DNA of 13,357 nucleotides from an uncultured bacterium. Lineage in GTDB: Bacteria; Cyanobacteriota; Vampirovibrionia; Gastranaerophilales; Gastranaerophilaceae. The stretch covers positions 1 to 13,357 of the forward strand of contig USHE01000033.1 of the NCBI GenBank assembly GCA_900554385.1, given 5' to 3'. Of this stretch, positions 1-6,025 are shown piece after piece (positions within the stretch are counted from its first letter, which is position 1; the number at the start of each line of letters is the position of its first letter). The notes beneath the pieces are model-generated. The model was not told the origin of the DNA, ran no database searches, and saw only the letters and a list, made by a program, of their open reading frames with translations. Both the position numbers and the translations under genes were made by a program.

Positions 1-467
1 CCGTAAGCAAGAGCTGCAGCTGTAGGTTCGTTAACAATACGAAGAACGTCTAAGCCTGCAATCTTACCTGCATCTTTGGTTGCCTGTCTTTGAGCATCGT
101 TAAAGTAAGCAGGAACAGTAATTACAGCTGATGTAACTTTTTCACCGAGGTATGCGCTTGCATCATCAGCTAATTTTCTTAAAATCATTGCTGAAATTTC
201 TTGCGGCGTATAATCTTTACCGTCAATGTTTACTTTATAATCGTCGCCCATGTGTCTTTTAATAGAAGCGATAGTTTTATCAGGGTTTAAAATTGCCTGA
301 CGTTTAGCCAATTGACCAACTAATCTTTCTCCTGTTTTAGAAAAGCCTACAATAGAAGGGGTTGTTCTTGAACCTTCTGCGTTGGCTATAACGGTAGGTT
401 TACCGCCTTCCATGACAGCTACAACGGAGTTTGTTGTACCCAAGTCAATACCAATTGTTTTTGCCAT
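1..467 (-). CDS. dnaK: DnaK (Hsp70) chaperone, N-terminal part only
   Basis: Cytosolic ATP-dependent Hsp70 chaperone that folds client proteins with DnaJ and GrpE. The window holds about the first 155 codons; the rest lies beyond position 1. The start reads MAKTIGIDLGTTNSVVAVME, the phosphate-1 loop of the actin-like ATPase fold. Further in are SAVITVPAYFNDAQRQATKDAG (residues about 113-134, given here as the family hallmark) and RIVNEPTAAALAY (143-155, the connect/phosphate-2 region). The ATG at 465-467 is supported by AAAGGAG at 478-484 (minus strand). The gene is divergent from the GT9 gene. I see no CIRCE inverted repeat and no convincing heat-shock sigma promoter in the 231-bp gap. Identification is certain; regulation is unknown. 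Confidence 0.97.
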   Translation of the reverse strand, partial: MAKTIGIDLGTTNSVVAVMEGGKPTVIANAEGSRTTPSIVGFSKTGERLVGQLAKRQAILNPDKTIASIKRHMGDDYKVNIDGKDYTPQEISAMILRKLADDASAYLGEKVTSAVITVPAYFNDAQRQATKDAGKIAGLDVLRIVNEPTAAALAY

Positions 468-506
468 AATTTATTATCTCCTTTACTTAAATAATATTAT
501 TATTAA

Positions 507-537
507 TTTATACTATTATTTATAACACTGATTTCAA
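507..537 (-). promoter_or_regulatory. Possible dnaK promoter
   Basis: On the minus strand, TTGAAA (532-537) lies 19 nt before TATAAA (507-512). The spacer is long, so this is weak. A start point near 500 would give a leader of about 30 nt that includes the AAAGGAG ribosome-binding site. CTTGAAA also resembles a heat-shock -35, but no matching -10 is visible. The remainder of 468-698 is AT-rich, with no other gene seen. Confidence 0.25.
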
Positions 538-662
538 GAAAACCTTAAAAAATAAACAAAAAATTAATAATTGGATTTTAAGTAAGGTTTTGTGTTTTGA
601 AGTACTTTACCCAGTATAATCCAAAGTGTTAAGTTTATAGCTTAGAGGTTTTCTTTATAAAG

Positions 663-692
663 TTGTAACTTTGTATTTCATTATGCTATAAT
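663..692 (+). promoter_or_regulatory. Extended -10 promoter of the GT9 gene, predicted leaderless
   Basis: TGC-TATAAT at 684-692 is a perfect extended -10 box. A partial -35, TTGTAA, is at 663-668 with an 18-nt spacer. Only 6 nt separate TATAAT from the ATG at 699, so transcription should begin at or next to the start codon. No Shine-Dalgarno is present. Confidence 0.65.
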
Positions 693-698
693 CATTGT

Positions 699-1730
699 AT
701 GAAAAAGGTATTGTTGATAAAGTTATCATCGCTGGGAGATGTTATTTTTACTGTTCCGCTTGCCAATTGTCTTAAGGCAAACGGCTATGAGGTTCATTGG
801 CTTACTACGGAAAAAGGTATTGACATTGTTGATGGAAATCCTTGTGCTGATAAGGTTTTTTTTGCTCCTCTTTATACGTGGCGTAAAAATAAATTTAACC
901 TAAAATATCTTTTTTCAATGATAAAGTTAATTTGTGATTTACGGAAAGAGCATTACGATATTGCGTTTGACTGTCAGAGGAGGATAAAGAGTCTTCCGTT
1001 TATGCGTTTTTGCGGTGCAAAAAGGCGTATAATTTCTACTTATTCATCAGAAGGTGCATCAATGGGACCAAACGAGATTACTCCGGCGTGTGAGGGCGGA
1101 TTGCACATGGTTAATTGGAATTTGGATTATGCAAAATATTTAGGTTTGGATATCAGTAATATTAAGATGTCTTTGCCTGAGCAGTCACAGGTAACTAAGC
1201 AGAAAGTTGATTCTTTGCTTGAGGGTGTTGATTTTTCAAAACCTCTTGTTGTAATTGCACCTGCAACGACATGGGAGCCTAAGCATTGGGCGGTCGAAAA
1301 TTGGCAAAAAGTCGTGGATGCTTTAAAAGATAAATGTACGCTAATTTTTACGGGCATGGAGCAGGATAAAGCGTTAATTTCTTCTATTGGTGGGGATAAT
1401 TTTATAAATCTTGCGGGTAAAACTAATCTTAAAGATTTAATGGAGCTGTTTTCTCGGGTACAGCTTGTGCTTGCGCCTGATTCAGGCAGTGCGCATCTTG
1501 CTTGGGCGTCTGCGAAGCCTGCTTTGATAGAAGTCTTTTGTTGTACCGATACTCGATATTTCGGATGTTTTGGGGATGACAGCAAATACTTTGCTTTGAG
1601 TGGAAATTTAGAATGTCAGCCTTGTAATAAGCGTTCTTGTAACAGAGAAAACGGACGTAATGAATGCACAAAAGCACTTTCTCCTGACGCTGTTATTGAA
1701 AAAGCTGAACAAATTCTCGCTACATTTTAA
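699..1730 (+). CDS. Glycosyltransferase family 9 (ADP-heptose:LPS heptosyltransferase-like)
   Basis: Inner-membrane-associated, cytosol-facing GT-B enzyme that probably adds heptose or a related sugar to the LPS core. Its 343 residues match the family size. The N-terminal domain opens with KVLLIKLSSLGDVIFTVPLA; Asp14 is at the catalytic-base position of WaaC-type enzymes. The donor domain has VVIAPATTWEPKHW (184-197) and APDSGSAHLAWA (259-270), the family's nucleotide-sugar motif. The tail holds a cysteine cluster CQPC-x4-C-x8-C (306-323), seen in many GT9 proteins. The start is the ATG 6 nt after a perfect extended -10 box with no ribosome-binding site, so it is predicted leaderless. It converges on purB with a 26-nt gap. 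The family is secure; whether it is WaaC, WaaF or another sugar transferase cannot be told. Confidence 0.88.
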   Translation: MKKVLLIKLSSLGDVIFTVPLANCLKANGYEVHWLTTEKGIDIVDGNPCADKVFFAPLYTWRKNKFNLKYLFSMIKLICDLRKEHYDIAFDCQRRIKSLPFMRFCGAKRRIISTYSSEGASMGPNEITPACEGGLHMVNWNLDYAKYLGLDISNIKMSLPEQSQVTKQKVDSLLEGVDFSKPLVVIAPATTWEPKHWAVENWQKVVDALKDKCTLIFTGMEQDKALISSIGGDNFINLAGKTNLKDLMELFSRVQLVLAPDSGSAHLAWASAKPALIEVFCCTDTRYFGCFGDDSKYFALSGNLECQPCNKRSCNRENGRNECTKALSPDAVIEKAEQILATF

Positions 1731-1756
1731 TTTGGATTTGTTTTTCGCTGATGGTA

Positions 1757-3049
1757 TTAGTGTAGGATGCGTTTGTAGATGGCGTCTATATTTTCAAGAA
1801 AAGCGTTCTTGTCAAATATTTTTTCAATTTCTTCCAGAGTTAAACGTGCTGTGATGTCGGTATCTTTTAAGAGGTTAGCCTTAAAGTCACCGTCATTTTC
1901 AAATGCATCAAGTGCGTTGCGTTGAACAAGCCTGTAGGCTTCTTCTCGTGTTAAGCCTTTTTCTACAAGTTCAAGTAGAACTTTTTGAGAAAAGACTATT
2001 CCGCCAAATTTTTCGGTATTTTTTAACATGTTTTTTTCGTGGACAACAAGATTTTTTACTACTCCGTTAAAACGGGTTAGCATAAAATCAACAAGAGTAA
2101 GACTGTCAGGGAAAATTATCCTTTCGGCAGAACTGTGTGAAATATCACGTTCGTGCCATAGAGGAATATTTTCAAGTGCGACAATTGAGTTTGCTCTGAC
2201 AACTCTTGCCAATCCGCAGAGGTTTTCGCTCAAAACAGGGTTTTTCTTGTGAGGCATTGCCGATGAGCCTTTTTGTTTTGCCCCGAAACCTTCTTCAACT
2301 TCTAACACTTCGGTTTTTTGCAGGTGTCGGATTTCAGTTGCAAACTGTTCAATGACGCTTGCAATTAGTGCCAATGACTGCATAAAGTATGCGTGATAAT
2401 CTCTTGCAATAATTTGTGTTGAAATTCTGGCAGGTTTTAAGCCTAGGTGTTTGCAGGTAATTTCTTCAATTTTAGGAGAAATATTACTGTAAGTTCCGAC
2501 AGGTCCGGAAATCTGTCCTACACGTATTTCTTCTGCTGCATTTTTGAAGTTATCAAGCTGGCGTTCGAGAATATCTATCCATGAACAAATCTTTACGCCA
2601 AAAGTCATTACCTCGGCATGAATTCCGTGTGAACGTCCTATACAAACGGTATTTTTATGTTTGTTTGCCAGTGCTTTTAATGATTTAATAGTTTCTTCAA
2701 GGTCATTTATAATTATTTTTGCACTGTCTTGAATTTGGAGTGCAAACGCAGTGTCAATTACATCAGAACTTGTCATTCCCACATGCATATATTTTGCCAA
2801 ATCGCCAAGACTCTCATTCACGCAGGTTAAAAATGCAATAACATCGTGTCTGACTTCTGCTTCGATTTCGTCAATTCTTTCGATTGTAAAGGAGGCATTT
2901 TCTTTTAATTTTTCGATGTCTTTTTTAGGAAATTTCCCTGTTTTTGCATAAGCCTCGCACACTGCAATTTCAACTTTGAGGTAATACTCAAACTTAGACT
3001 GCAAGTCCCAAATATTTTTCATTTCTTCGCGTGAATATCTGTCTATCAT
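1757..3049 (-). CDS. purB: Adenylosuccinate lyase
   Basis: Cytosolic fumarase/aspartase-superfamily enzyme that removes fumarate from SAICAR and from adenylosuccinate in purine synthesis. At 430 residues it has the usual bacterial length. Visible signatures are RHDV (67-70), MTSSDVIDTA (92-101), the general-acid histidine region GRSHGIHAEVMTFG (138-151) and the flexible catalytic loop with the family signature GSSAMPHKKNP (261-271). No key residue is missing. The start MIDRYSREEM is typical of the family. The ATG has no Shine-Dalgarno; instead TGC-TAACAT lies 6 nt upstream on the minus strand, so the mRNA may be leaderless. It stands alone among these neighbours, with no other pur gene in view. 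Confidence 0.96.
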   Translation of the reverse strand: MIDRYSREEMKNIWDLQSKFEYYLKVEIAVCEAYAKTGKFPKKDIEKLKENASFTIERIDEIEAEVRHDVIAFLTCVNESLGDLAKYMHVGMTSSDVIDTAFALQIQDSAKIIINDLEETIKSLKALANKHKNTVCIGRSHGIHAEVMTFGVKICSWIDILERQLDNFKNAAEEIRVGQISGPVGTYSNISPKIEEITCKHLGLKPARISTQIIARDYHAYFMQSLALIASVIEQFATEIRHLQKTEVLEVEEGFGAKQKGSSAMPHKKNPVLSENLCGLARVVRANSIVALENIPLWHERDISHSSAERIIFPDSLTLVDFMLTRFNGVVKNLVVHEKNMLKNTEKFGGIVFSQKVLLELVEKGLTREEAYRLVQRNALDAFENDGDFKANLLKDTDITARLTLEEIEKIFDKNAFLENIDAIYKRILH

Positions 3050-3055
3050 ACTTAT

Positions 3056-3064
3056 ATGTTAGCA
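3056..3064 (-). promoter_or_regulatory. Extended -10 promoter of purB, predicted leaderless
   Basis: On the minus strand TGC (3062-3064) precedes TAACAT (3056-3061), four of six matches to TATAAT, followed by ATAAGT and the purB ATG. The spacing (6 nt to ATG) is the same as in the GT9 gene. The -35 region is weak and no Shine-Dalgarno is seen. Confidence 0.45.
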
Positions 3065-3099
3065 TAAAATAATAAAACTTTTGATATAAATTTTTTATA

Positions 3100-3232
3100 A
3101 GGTATAACATATTTACACTAAATTTCTTATAAATCGTCACCCTGAACTTGTTTCAGGGTCTTAAAATAACAGATGCTGAAACGAGTTCAGCATGAAAGTT
3201 TTGAGGGCATCTTGTGTAAACTTCTTATACCT
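3100..3232. repeat. MITE/REP-like palindromic element
   Basis: A 133-bp non-coding element between purB and the next gene. Its ends are imperfect inverted repeats of 19 bp: AGGTATAACATATTTACAC (3100-3118) and, on the other strand, AGGTATAAGAAGTTTACAC (3214-3232), 15 of 19 identical. Inside are two hairpins: CCCTGAA-loop-TTCAGGG (3139-3157) and ATGCTGAA-loop-TTCAGCAT (3173-3193). The two hairpins are also near reverse complements of each other, so the core can fold into one long stem. The core resembles a CCTGAACTTGTTTCAGG repeat I recall as scattered between genes in many bacterial genomes. No clear target-site duplication was found and it encodes no protein. Confidence 0.7.
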
Positions 3233-3338
3233 ACCAATTTTTTGTAAACAATGTAAATATTTTTGGGGGTTACGCAATTTGTGTTAAAAAAAATACTTTA
3301 TATACATGAAAGGTAGTGTTTAAAAAGGTAGAATAATA

Positions 3339-3989
3339 ATGTCTATATCAACAGCATTATTAGATGTATGTGTTCCAAGCGGAATATTCTGCTACAGGAA
3401 CCTCAAGAAAGTCGAAAACGGCGAACCACAGCGCGGCACAGTAGCTTTTGCGCAGGGTGCGAAAATTGTTCAGGCTTGTGCTAATTATAATGATTCTACC
3501 GCAAAAACTGCAAATAGTCTTTGCAGTGTGTTTAACGAATATGCGAAAAAATATAAACCTGTAGATTATGCAGGGAAAGCCGTCAAGTGGGCTACAAAAA
3601 ATGTTAACCCTCTTATCTGTGCGTCAAGTGTTATAAAAACAGCAACAGCAGATGATAAAGTCGGTACCGGAATAACCGAAGGCGGAGCCTTGGCGGGTAT
3701 GTTTGCTGGTGAAGGCATGATGAAGCTTTATCTGGATAAAGTTATAAATGAGAAAAATGTTTTTAACGCTGCGAAGTCGGTAGAAGGCATCAGATGGTTA
3801 AAGCCTATGTCAGAATTTCTAATGAAATCCGGACATAGTTCTAAAGTTGCCTCAATTATCAAAGGTATAGCGTTTGTATGCGGCTCTATGGGATCTTACG
3901 CTGTCGGACAAAATCTTGCTGAAAAGTATGCCGATAGGGTAAAAGCTCATCTGGGCGTTGAAACTCCAAAAATCGACCAAAAGGCTTAA
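3339..3989 (+). CDS. Hypothetical protein with glycine-rich hydrophobic segments
   Basis: I do not recognise this 216-residue protein. It has no signal peptide. The start MSISTALLDVCVPSGIFCYR is mildly hydrophobic. The middle (about 99-124) has a small-residue-rich stretch, VGTGITEGGALAGMFAGEGM, and a second hydrophobic stretch at about 168-190 (VASIIKGIAFVCGSMGSYAVG), either of which could insert in or lie on a membrane. The C-terminus is charged (EKYADRVKAHLGVETPKIDQKA). The ATG at 3339 is preceded by AAAAGGTAG, a passable ribosome-binding site. The gene stands alone after the palindromic element. The promoter is unclear: TTGTGT (3279-3284) and TATATA (3299-3304) have a spacer of only 14 nt. 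Probably a lineage-restricted protein; function unknown. Confidence 0.75.
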   Translation: MSISTALLDVCVPSGIFCYRNLKKVENGEPQRGTVAFAQGAKIVQACANYNDSTAKTANSLCSVFNEYAKKYKPVDYAGKAVKWATKNVNPLICASSVIKTATADDKVGTGITEGGALAGMFAGEGMMKLYLDKVINEKNVFNAAKSVEGIRWLKPMSEFLMKSGHSSKVASIIKGIAFVCGSMGSYAVGQNLAEKYADRVKAHLGVETPKIDQKA

Positions 3990-4007
3990 TGCTTTTTCTC
4001 TATAATA

Positions 4008-4016
4008 TGTTATAAT
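4008..4016 (+). promoter_or_regulatory. Extended -10 promoter of the SpoIID-like gene, predicted leaderless
   Basis: TGT-TATAAT at 4008-4016 is a perfect extended -10 box 9 nt before the ATG at 4026. A second TATAAT lies at 4001-4006. No obvious -35 and no Shine-Dalgarno are seen, so transcription probably starts within 1-3 nt of the ATG. Confidence 0.55.
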
Positions 4017-4025
4017 TTGTCTATA

Positions 4026-4904
4026 ATGAGGAAGATTAGTCTTTTATATTTAATATTTATCGTAATATTTTTTGTGCAAAATCCTGCAAATGCTATTAAA
4101 ATAGGTTTGCAGACAGGTGTTGACAGAATTGGCGTGGGTTCTTCAAACGCAACTTCTCTGATTGACGCAAATACTAACAAAACTATTGTCAAAATTGATG
4201 CGATGAAAGGTTACGAGATTGTTCCGTATAAAAATACTATGGCAATCCGCCTTGATGGAAAGTTTTATCAGATTTATTCGGATAATGTTGTTCTAAAACC
4301 TGCATCCGGCGGGTTTATCAGTGCTAAAAGCAAGTGGTATCGCGGTTATTTAATTATTCAAAATAAAAATAAAAAATTGACTCTGATTAATGAAGTTGAT
4401 ATTGAGGATTATATAAAAGGAGTCGTTCCGTCAGAAATGCCATCGGGCTGGGAGCTAGAAGCCTTAAAGGCTCAGGCGATTGCGGCAAGAAGTTATGCGC
4501 TCGCAAATCTGGGTAAACGTGCTTCTTTAGGCTATGATTTGAAGGATACTCCGGAAGACCAAGCCTACGGCGGGGCTTCTGCTGAAACTTCAAAAACTAA
4601 TAAAGCTGTGGATGAAACCAGCGGTCTGGTTTTGACTTATAATTATAAAGTTGTTTCTGCATTTTATTCAGCCTCGGCAGGCGGGCAAACCGTTACCGCA
4701 AAAGAAGCGTGGGGCAATGATGTTCCATATATCCGTTCAGTTCCTTCGTTTGACGATAACGTAAAGAAAAACGGACACGGTATCGGAATGTCTCAACATG
4801 GCGCGAATAATCTCGCAAAACAAGGCTATAACGCTTATCAAATATTGAACTATTTTTATAAAAACGTGAAATTCGCTCGTGCTAACGGTACTTCCATTAA
4901 TTGA
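4026..4904 (+). CDS. SpoIID/LytB-domain protein (putative peptidoglycan lytic enzyme), short form
   Basis: Predicted exported 292-residue cell-wall protein. The signal sequence is MRKISLLYLIFIVIFFVQNPANA, probably cleaved after ANA (residue 23). The SpoIID domain begins near residue 105 (YRGYLIIQNKNKKLTLINEV). It contains VEDYIKGVV-type sequence and PSEMPSGWELEALKAQAIAA (135-154), with Glu137 at the position of the catalytic glutamate of SpoIID transglycosylases. SAFYSASAGGQTVTAKEAWG (211-230) follows, then the terminal motif GHGIGMSQHGA (250-260). The usual stretch of roughly 100 residues between the 'pYi.SV' segment and GHGIGMSQ is almost absent: only PSFDDNVKKN (240-249) joins them. I chose the ATG at 4026 over a TTG at 4017 because it directly follows a perfect -10 and opens the signal peptide. 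It ends in TGA. A role in sporulation is not implied. Confidence 0.88.
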   Translation: MRKISLLYLIFIVIFFVQNPANAIKIGLQTGVDRIGVGSSNATSLIDANTNKTIVKIDAMKGYEIVPYKNTMAIRLDGKFYQIYSDNVVLKPASGGFISAKSKWYRGYLIIQNKNKKLTLINEVDIEDYIKGVVPSEMPSGWELEALKAQAIAARSYALANLGKRASLGYDLKDTPEDQAYGGASAETSKTNKAVDETSGLVLTYNYKVVSAFYSASAGGQTVTAKEAWGNDVPYIRSVPSFDDNVKKNGHGIGMSQHGANNLAKQGYNAYQILNYFYKNVKFARANGTSIN

Positions 4905-4908
4905 TATT

Positions 4909-4936
4909 CCCATGTGCCAATGGGCGTCTTGTTTTT
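4909..4936 (+). terminator. Weak terminator candidate after the SpoIID-like gene
   Basis: CCCAT (4909-4913) pairs with ATGGG (4920-4924) around a 6-nt loop. A T run at 4932-4936 follows after an 8-nt gap. The stem is only 5 bp, so termination would be inefficient. Confidence 0.3.
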
Positions 4937-5003
4937 CAGGTGTTAAACTACCTCAAGCCCTTATATATCACGAAAATTTTTGATAAAAAACCCTAAAACC
5001 CCC

Positions 5004-5031
5004 TTGTCAAATACAAATAACGTGTTATAAT
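5004..5031 (+). promoter_or_regulatory. HU gene promoter
   Basis: TTGTCA (5004-5009, five of six to consensus) is spaced 16 nt from TATAAT (5026-5031), which is also preceded by TGT (5023-5025) as an extended -10. This is the best vegetative promoter in the window. A start near 5038 gives a leader of about 68 nt with a strong Shine-Dalgarno (AAGGAGG, 5094-5100). Confidence 0.8.
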
Positions 5032-5105
5032 AAATCTGTCGAATATATGAGCATGCGGAGAAAGTGGTTTCTGTTTGCCGTTTGCTAAGGAAGAAGGAGG
5101 TTCAC

Positions 5106-5378
5106 ATGAACAAAGAAGAATTAGTAAAAGAAGTATCAAAAAAAGCAAAAGTTTCTCAAAAAGCAACTGCTGACGTTGTTGCAGCTGTTTTGGAAACAAT
5201 TGAAAAAACAGTTTCTAAAGGTAAAAAAGTTACTTTGGTTGGTTTCGGTACATTTGAAGCTAGAAAAAGAGCTGCTAGAACTGGCCGCAACCCTCAAACC
5301 GGAGCAGAATTGAAAATTGCTGCAAAAACAGTTCCTGCATTCTCAGCTGGTAAAAAATTCAAAGAACTTTTAAAATAG
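5106..5378 (+). CDS. HU-family DNA-binding protein
   Basis: Small basic nucleoid protein that bends and compacts DNA as a dimer. Its 90 residues are the standard HU length. It starts MNKEELVKEVSKKAKVSQKA, the helix 1-2 dimerisation region. It continues with KKVTLVGFGTFEARKRAART (44-63), the HU signature, then GRNPQTGAELKIAAKTVPAF (64-83), whose NP dipeptide is at the intercalating-proline position, and the C-terminal GKKFKELLK. The ATG at 5106 is preferred over an in-frame ATG at 5064 because AAGGAGG sits at 5094-5100 with ideal spacing and family homology begins here. The gene is monocistronic, with a strong promoter and an intrinsic terminator right after the TAG stop. This fits an abundant protein. 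Confidence 0.97.
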   Translation: MNKEELVKEVSKKAKVSQKATADVVAAVLETIEKTVSKGKKVTLVGFGTFEARKRAARTGRNPQTGAELKIAAKTVPAFSAGKKFKELLK

Positions 5379-5395
5379 TTTATAATATAACATAG

Positions 5396-5430
5396 AAAAG
5401 AGTCTGGTAAATAAATCAGACTCTTTTATT
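5396..5430 (+). terminator. Intrinsic terminator of the HU gene
   Basis: A perfect 11-bp stem, AAAAGAGTCTG (5396-5406) with CAGACTCTTTT (5417-5427), has a 10-nt loop and ends in TTTTATT. It lies 18 nt after the HU stop codon. The A/T symmetry could also let it work on the other strand. Confidence 0.85.
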
Positions 5431-5481
5431 ATTGTATTAAGATATGTAAAAGATATATTGTGTATATGTTATAGAAATAAT

Positions 5482-5578
5482 CTAAGGTGGAATACATGTA
5501 GTATAACCATTTTCTTTATTTTCTCCTACACACTAACCTTTTACAAATTGAGATAAGCCGTCTATGACGGCTGTTTTT
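5482..5578 (+). ncRNA. Possible small RNA between terminators
   Basis: No protein gene is visible from 5379 to 5788. After the HU terminator an extended -10-like TGT-TATAGA lies at 5467-5475, and a terminator hairpin ends at 5578, defining a possible transcript of about 97 nt. It carries AAGGTGG (5484-5490), followed by ATG directly joined to TAG (5496-5501), a start-stop pair. Later ACCTT (5536-5540) could pair with AAGGT, and TCTCCT (5522-5527) resembles an anti-Shine-Dalgarno. No known RNA family is recognised. This is inference from signals only. Confidence 0.25.
5556..5578 (+). terminator. Intrinsic terminator hairpin
   Basis: The 7-bp stem AGCCGTC (5556-5562) / GACGGCT (5566-5572) has a 3-nt TAT loop, followed by G and TTTTT (5574-5578). 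This is a classic rho-independent terminator on the plus strand, 130 bp past the HU terminator and with no protein gene between. Confidence 0.75.
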
Positions 5579-5583
5579 CTATG

Positions 5584-5620
5584 AAAAAGCTATGCGCTAA
5601 ATAAGTGCATAGCTTTTTTT
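5584..5620. terminator. Second hairpin terminator, possibly bidirectional
   Basis: The perfect 12-bp stem AAAAAGCTATGC (5584-5595) / GCATAGCTTTTT (5607-5618) has an 11-nt loop, with the T run extending to 5620. The stem begins with an A run, so the minus-strand transcript also ends in T residues. It sits 5 nt after the previous terminator and isolates the downstream gene. From 5621 to 5728 I see only AT-rich DNA. Confidence 0.75.
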
Positions 5621-5728
5621 ACTTCCAACTTCTTAACCCAACTTTGTCATAAGCCAAAAGGGTTTCTCATTTTAATATTTATTAATATAGACAAATCTTT
5701 ATATGTATTATCACATTAAAAAATTTGT

Positions 5729-5759
5729 TTGTCAACTATATAATCAAAAATGCTAAAAT
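5729..5759 (+). promoter_or_regulatory. Probable promoter of the small HTH-like gene
   Basis: TTGTCA (5729-5734) and TGC-TAAAAT (5751-5759) form an extended -10 promoter with a 19-nt spacer. TATAAT at 5739-5744 is a second -10 candidate. A start near 5766 gives a leader of about 23 nt containing a five-codon reading frame. Confidence 0.45.
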
Positions 5760-5788
5760 TTCTATATTAATCAAATGGAAAAACATAG

Positions 5789-6025
5789 ATGAAAACCACT
5801 CCAATGAAACAAATTAAGTATTTGAGAGAATTTATCAGGTTTAAAGCCGCAAACAGAGGTTTAAACCTGACTCAGATGATGGCAAAAGTGGCAGAAAAAT
5901 ATGACAGAAAGCCTGATGTAAATAATTATTCAGGCAAGATAAGACGAGGAACTCTTTCAGTCCTCGAATTATTTGAAATTCTTGATATTATTGGCGTTGA
6001 GATTGAATACAAAGACCGTTCTTAG
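5789..6025 (+). CDS. Small HTH-like (Cro/C1-type) protein
   Basis: A 78-residue basic protein with no signal peptide. The order of segments resembles small Cro/C1-like helix-turn-helix proteins: an N-terminal helix (IKYLREFIRFKAANRGLNLT), a putative recognition region (QMMAKVAEKYDRKPDVNNYS) and a C-terminal segment GTLSVLELFEILDIIGVEIE, like the 'l..l..ia..lgv.i.f' ending of that fold. It is too short to say more, and a DNA-binding role is inferred. The ATG at 5789 overlaps the TGA stop of a five-codon frame starting at 5775 (ATGA overlap), so translation may be coupled; an internal ATG at 5804 is an alternative. The Shine-Dalgarno is poor. The TAG stop (6023-6025) overlaps the trpS stop on the opposite strand, and no terminator lies between the two genes. 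Confidence 0.65.
   Translation: MKTTPMKQIKYLREFIRFKAANRGLNLTQMMAKVAEKYDRKPDVNNYSGKIRRGTLSVLELFEILDIIGVEIEYKDRS

Noticed and set aside
468..698. CIRCE heat-shock operator upstream of dnaK
   Set aside because: No TTAGCACTC/GAGTGCTAA arms are present.
1127..1585. Long minus-strand open frame within the GT9 gene
   Set aside because: It lies entirely inside a well-supported gene on the other strand, with no ribosome-binding site or recognisable protein sequence.
3137..3196. CRISPR-like or terminator reading of the palindromic core
   Set aside because: There is only one unit with no spacer series and no T tract after either hairpin; a mobile palindromic repeat fits better.
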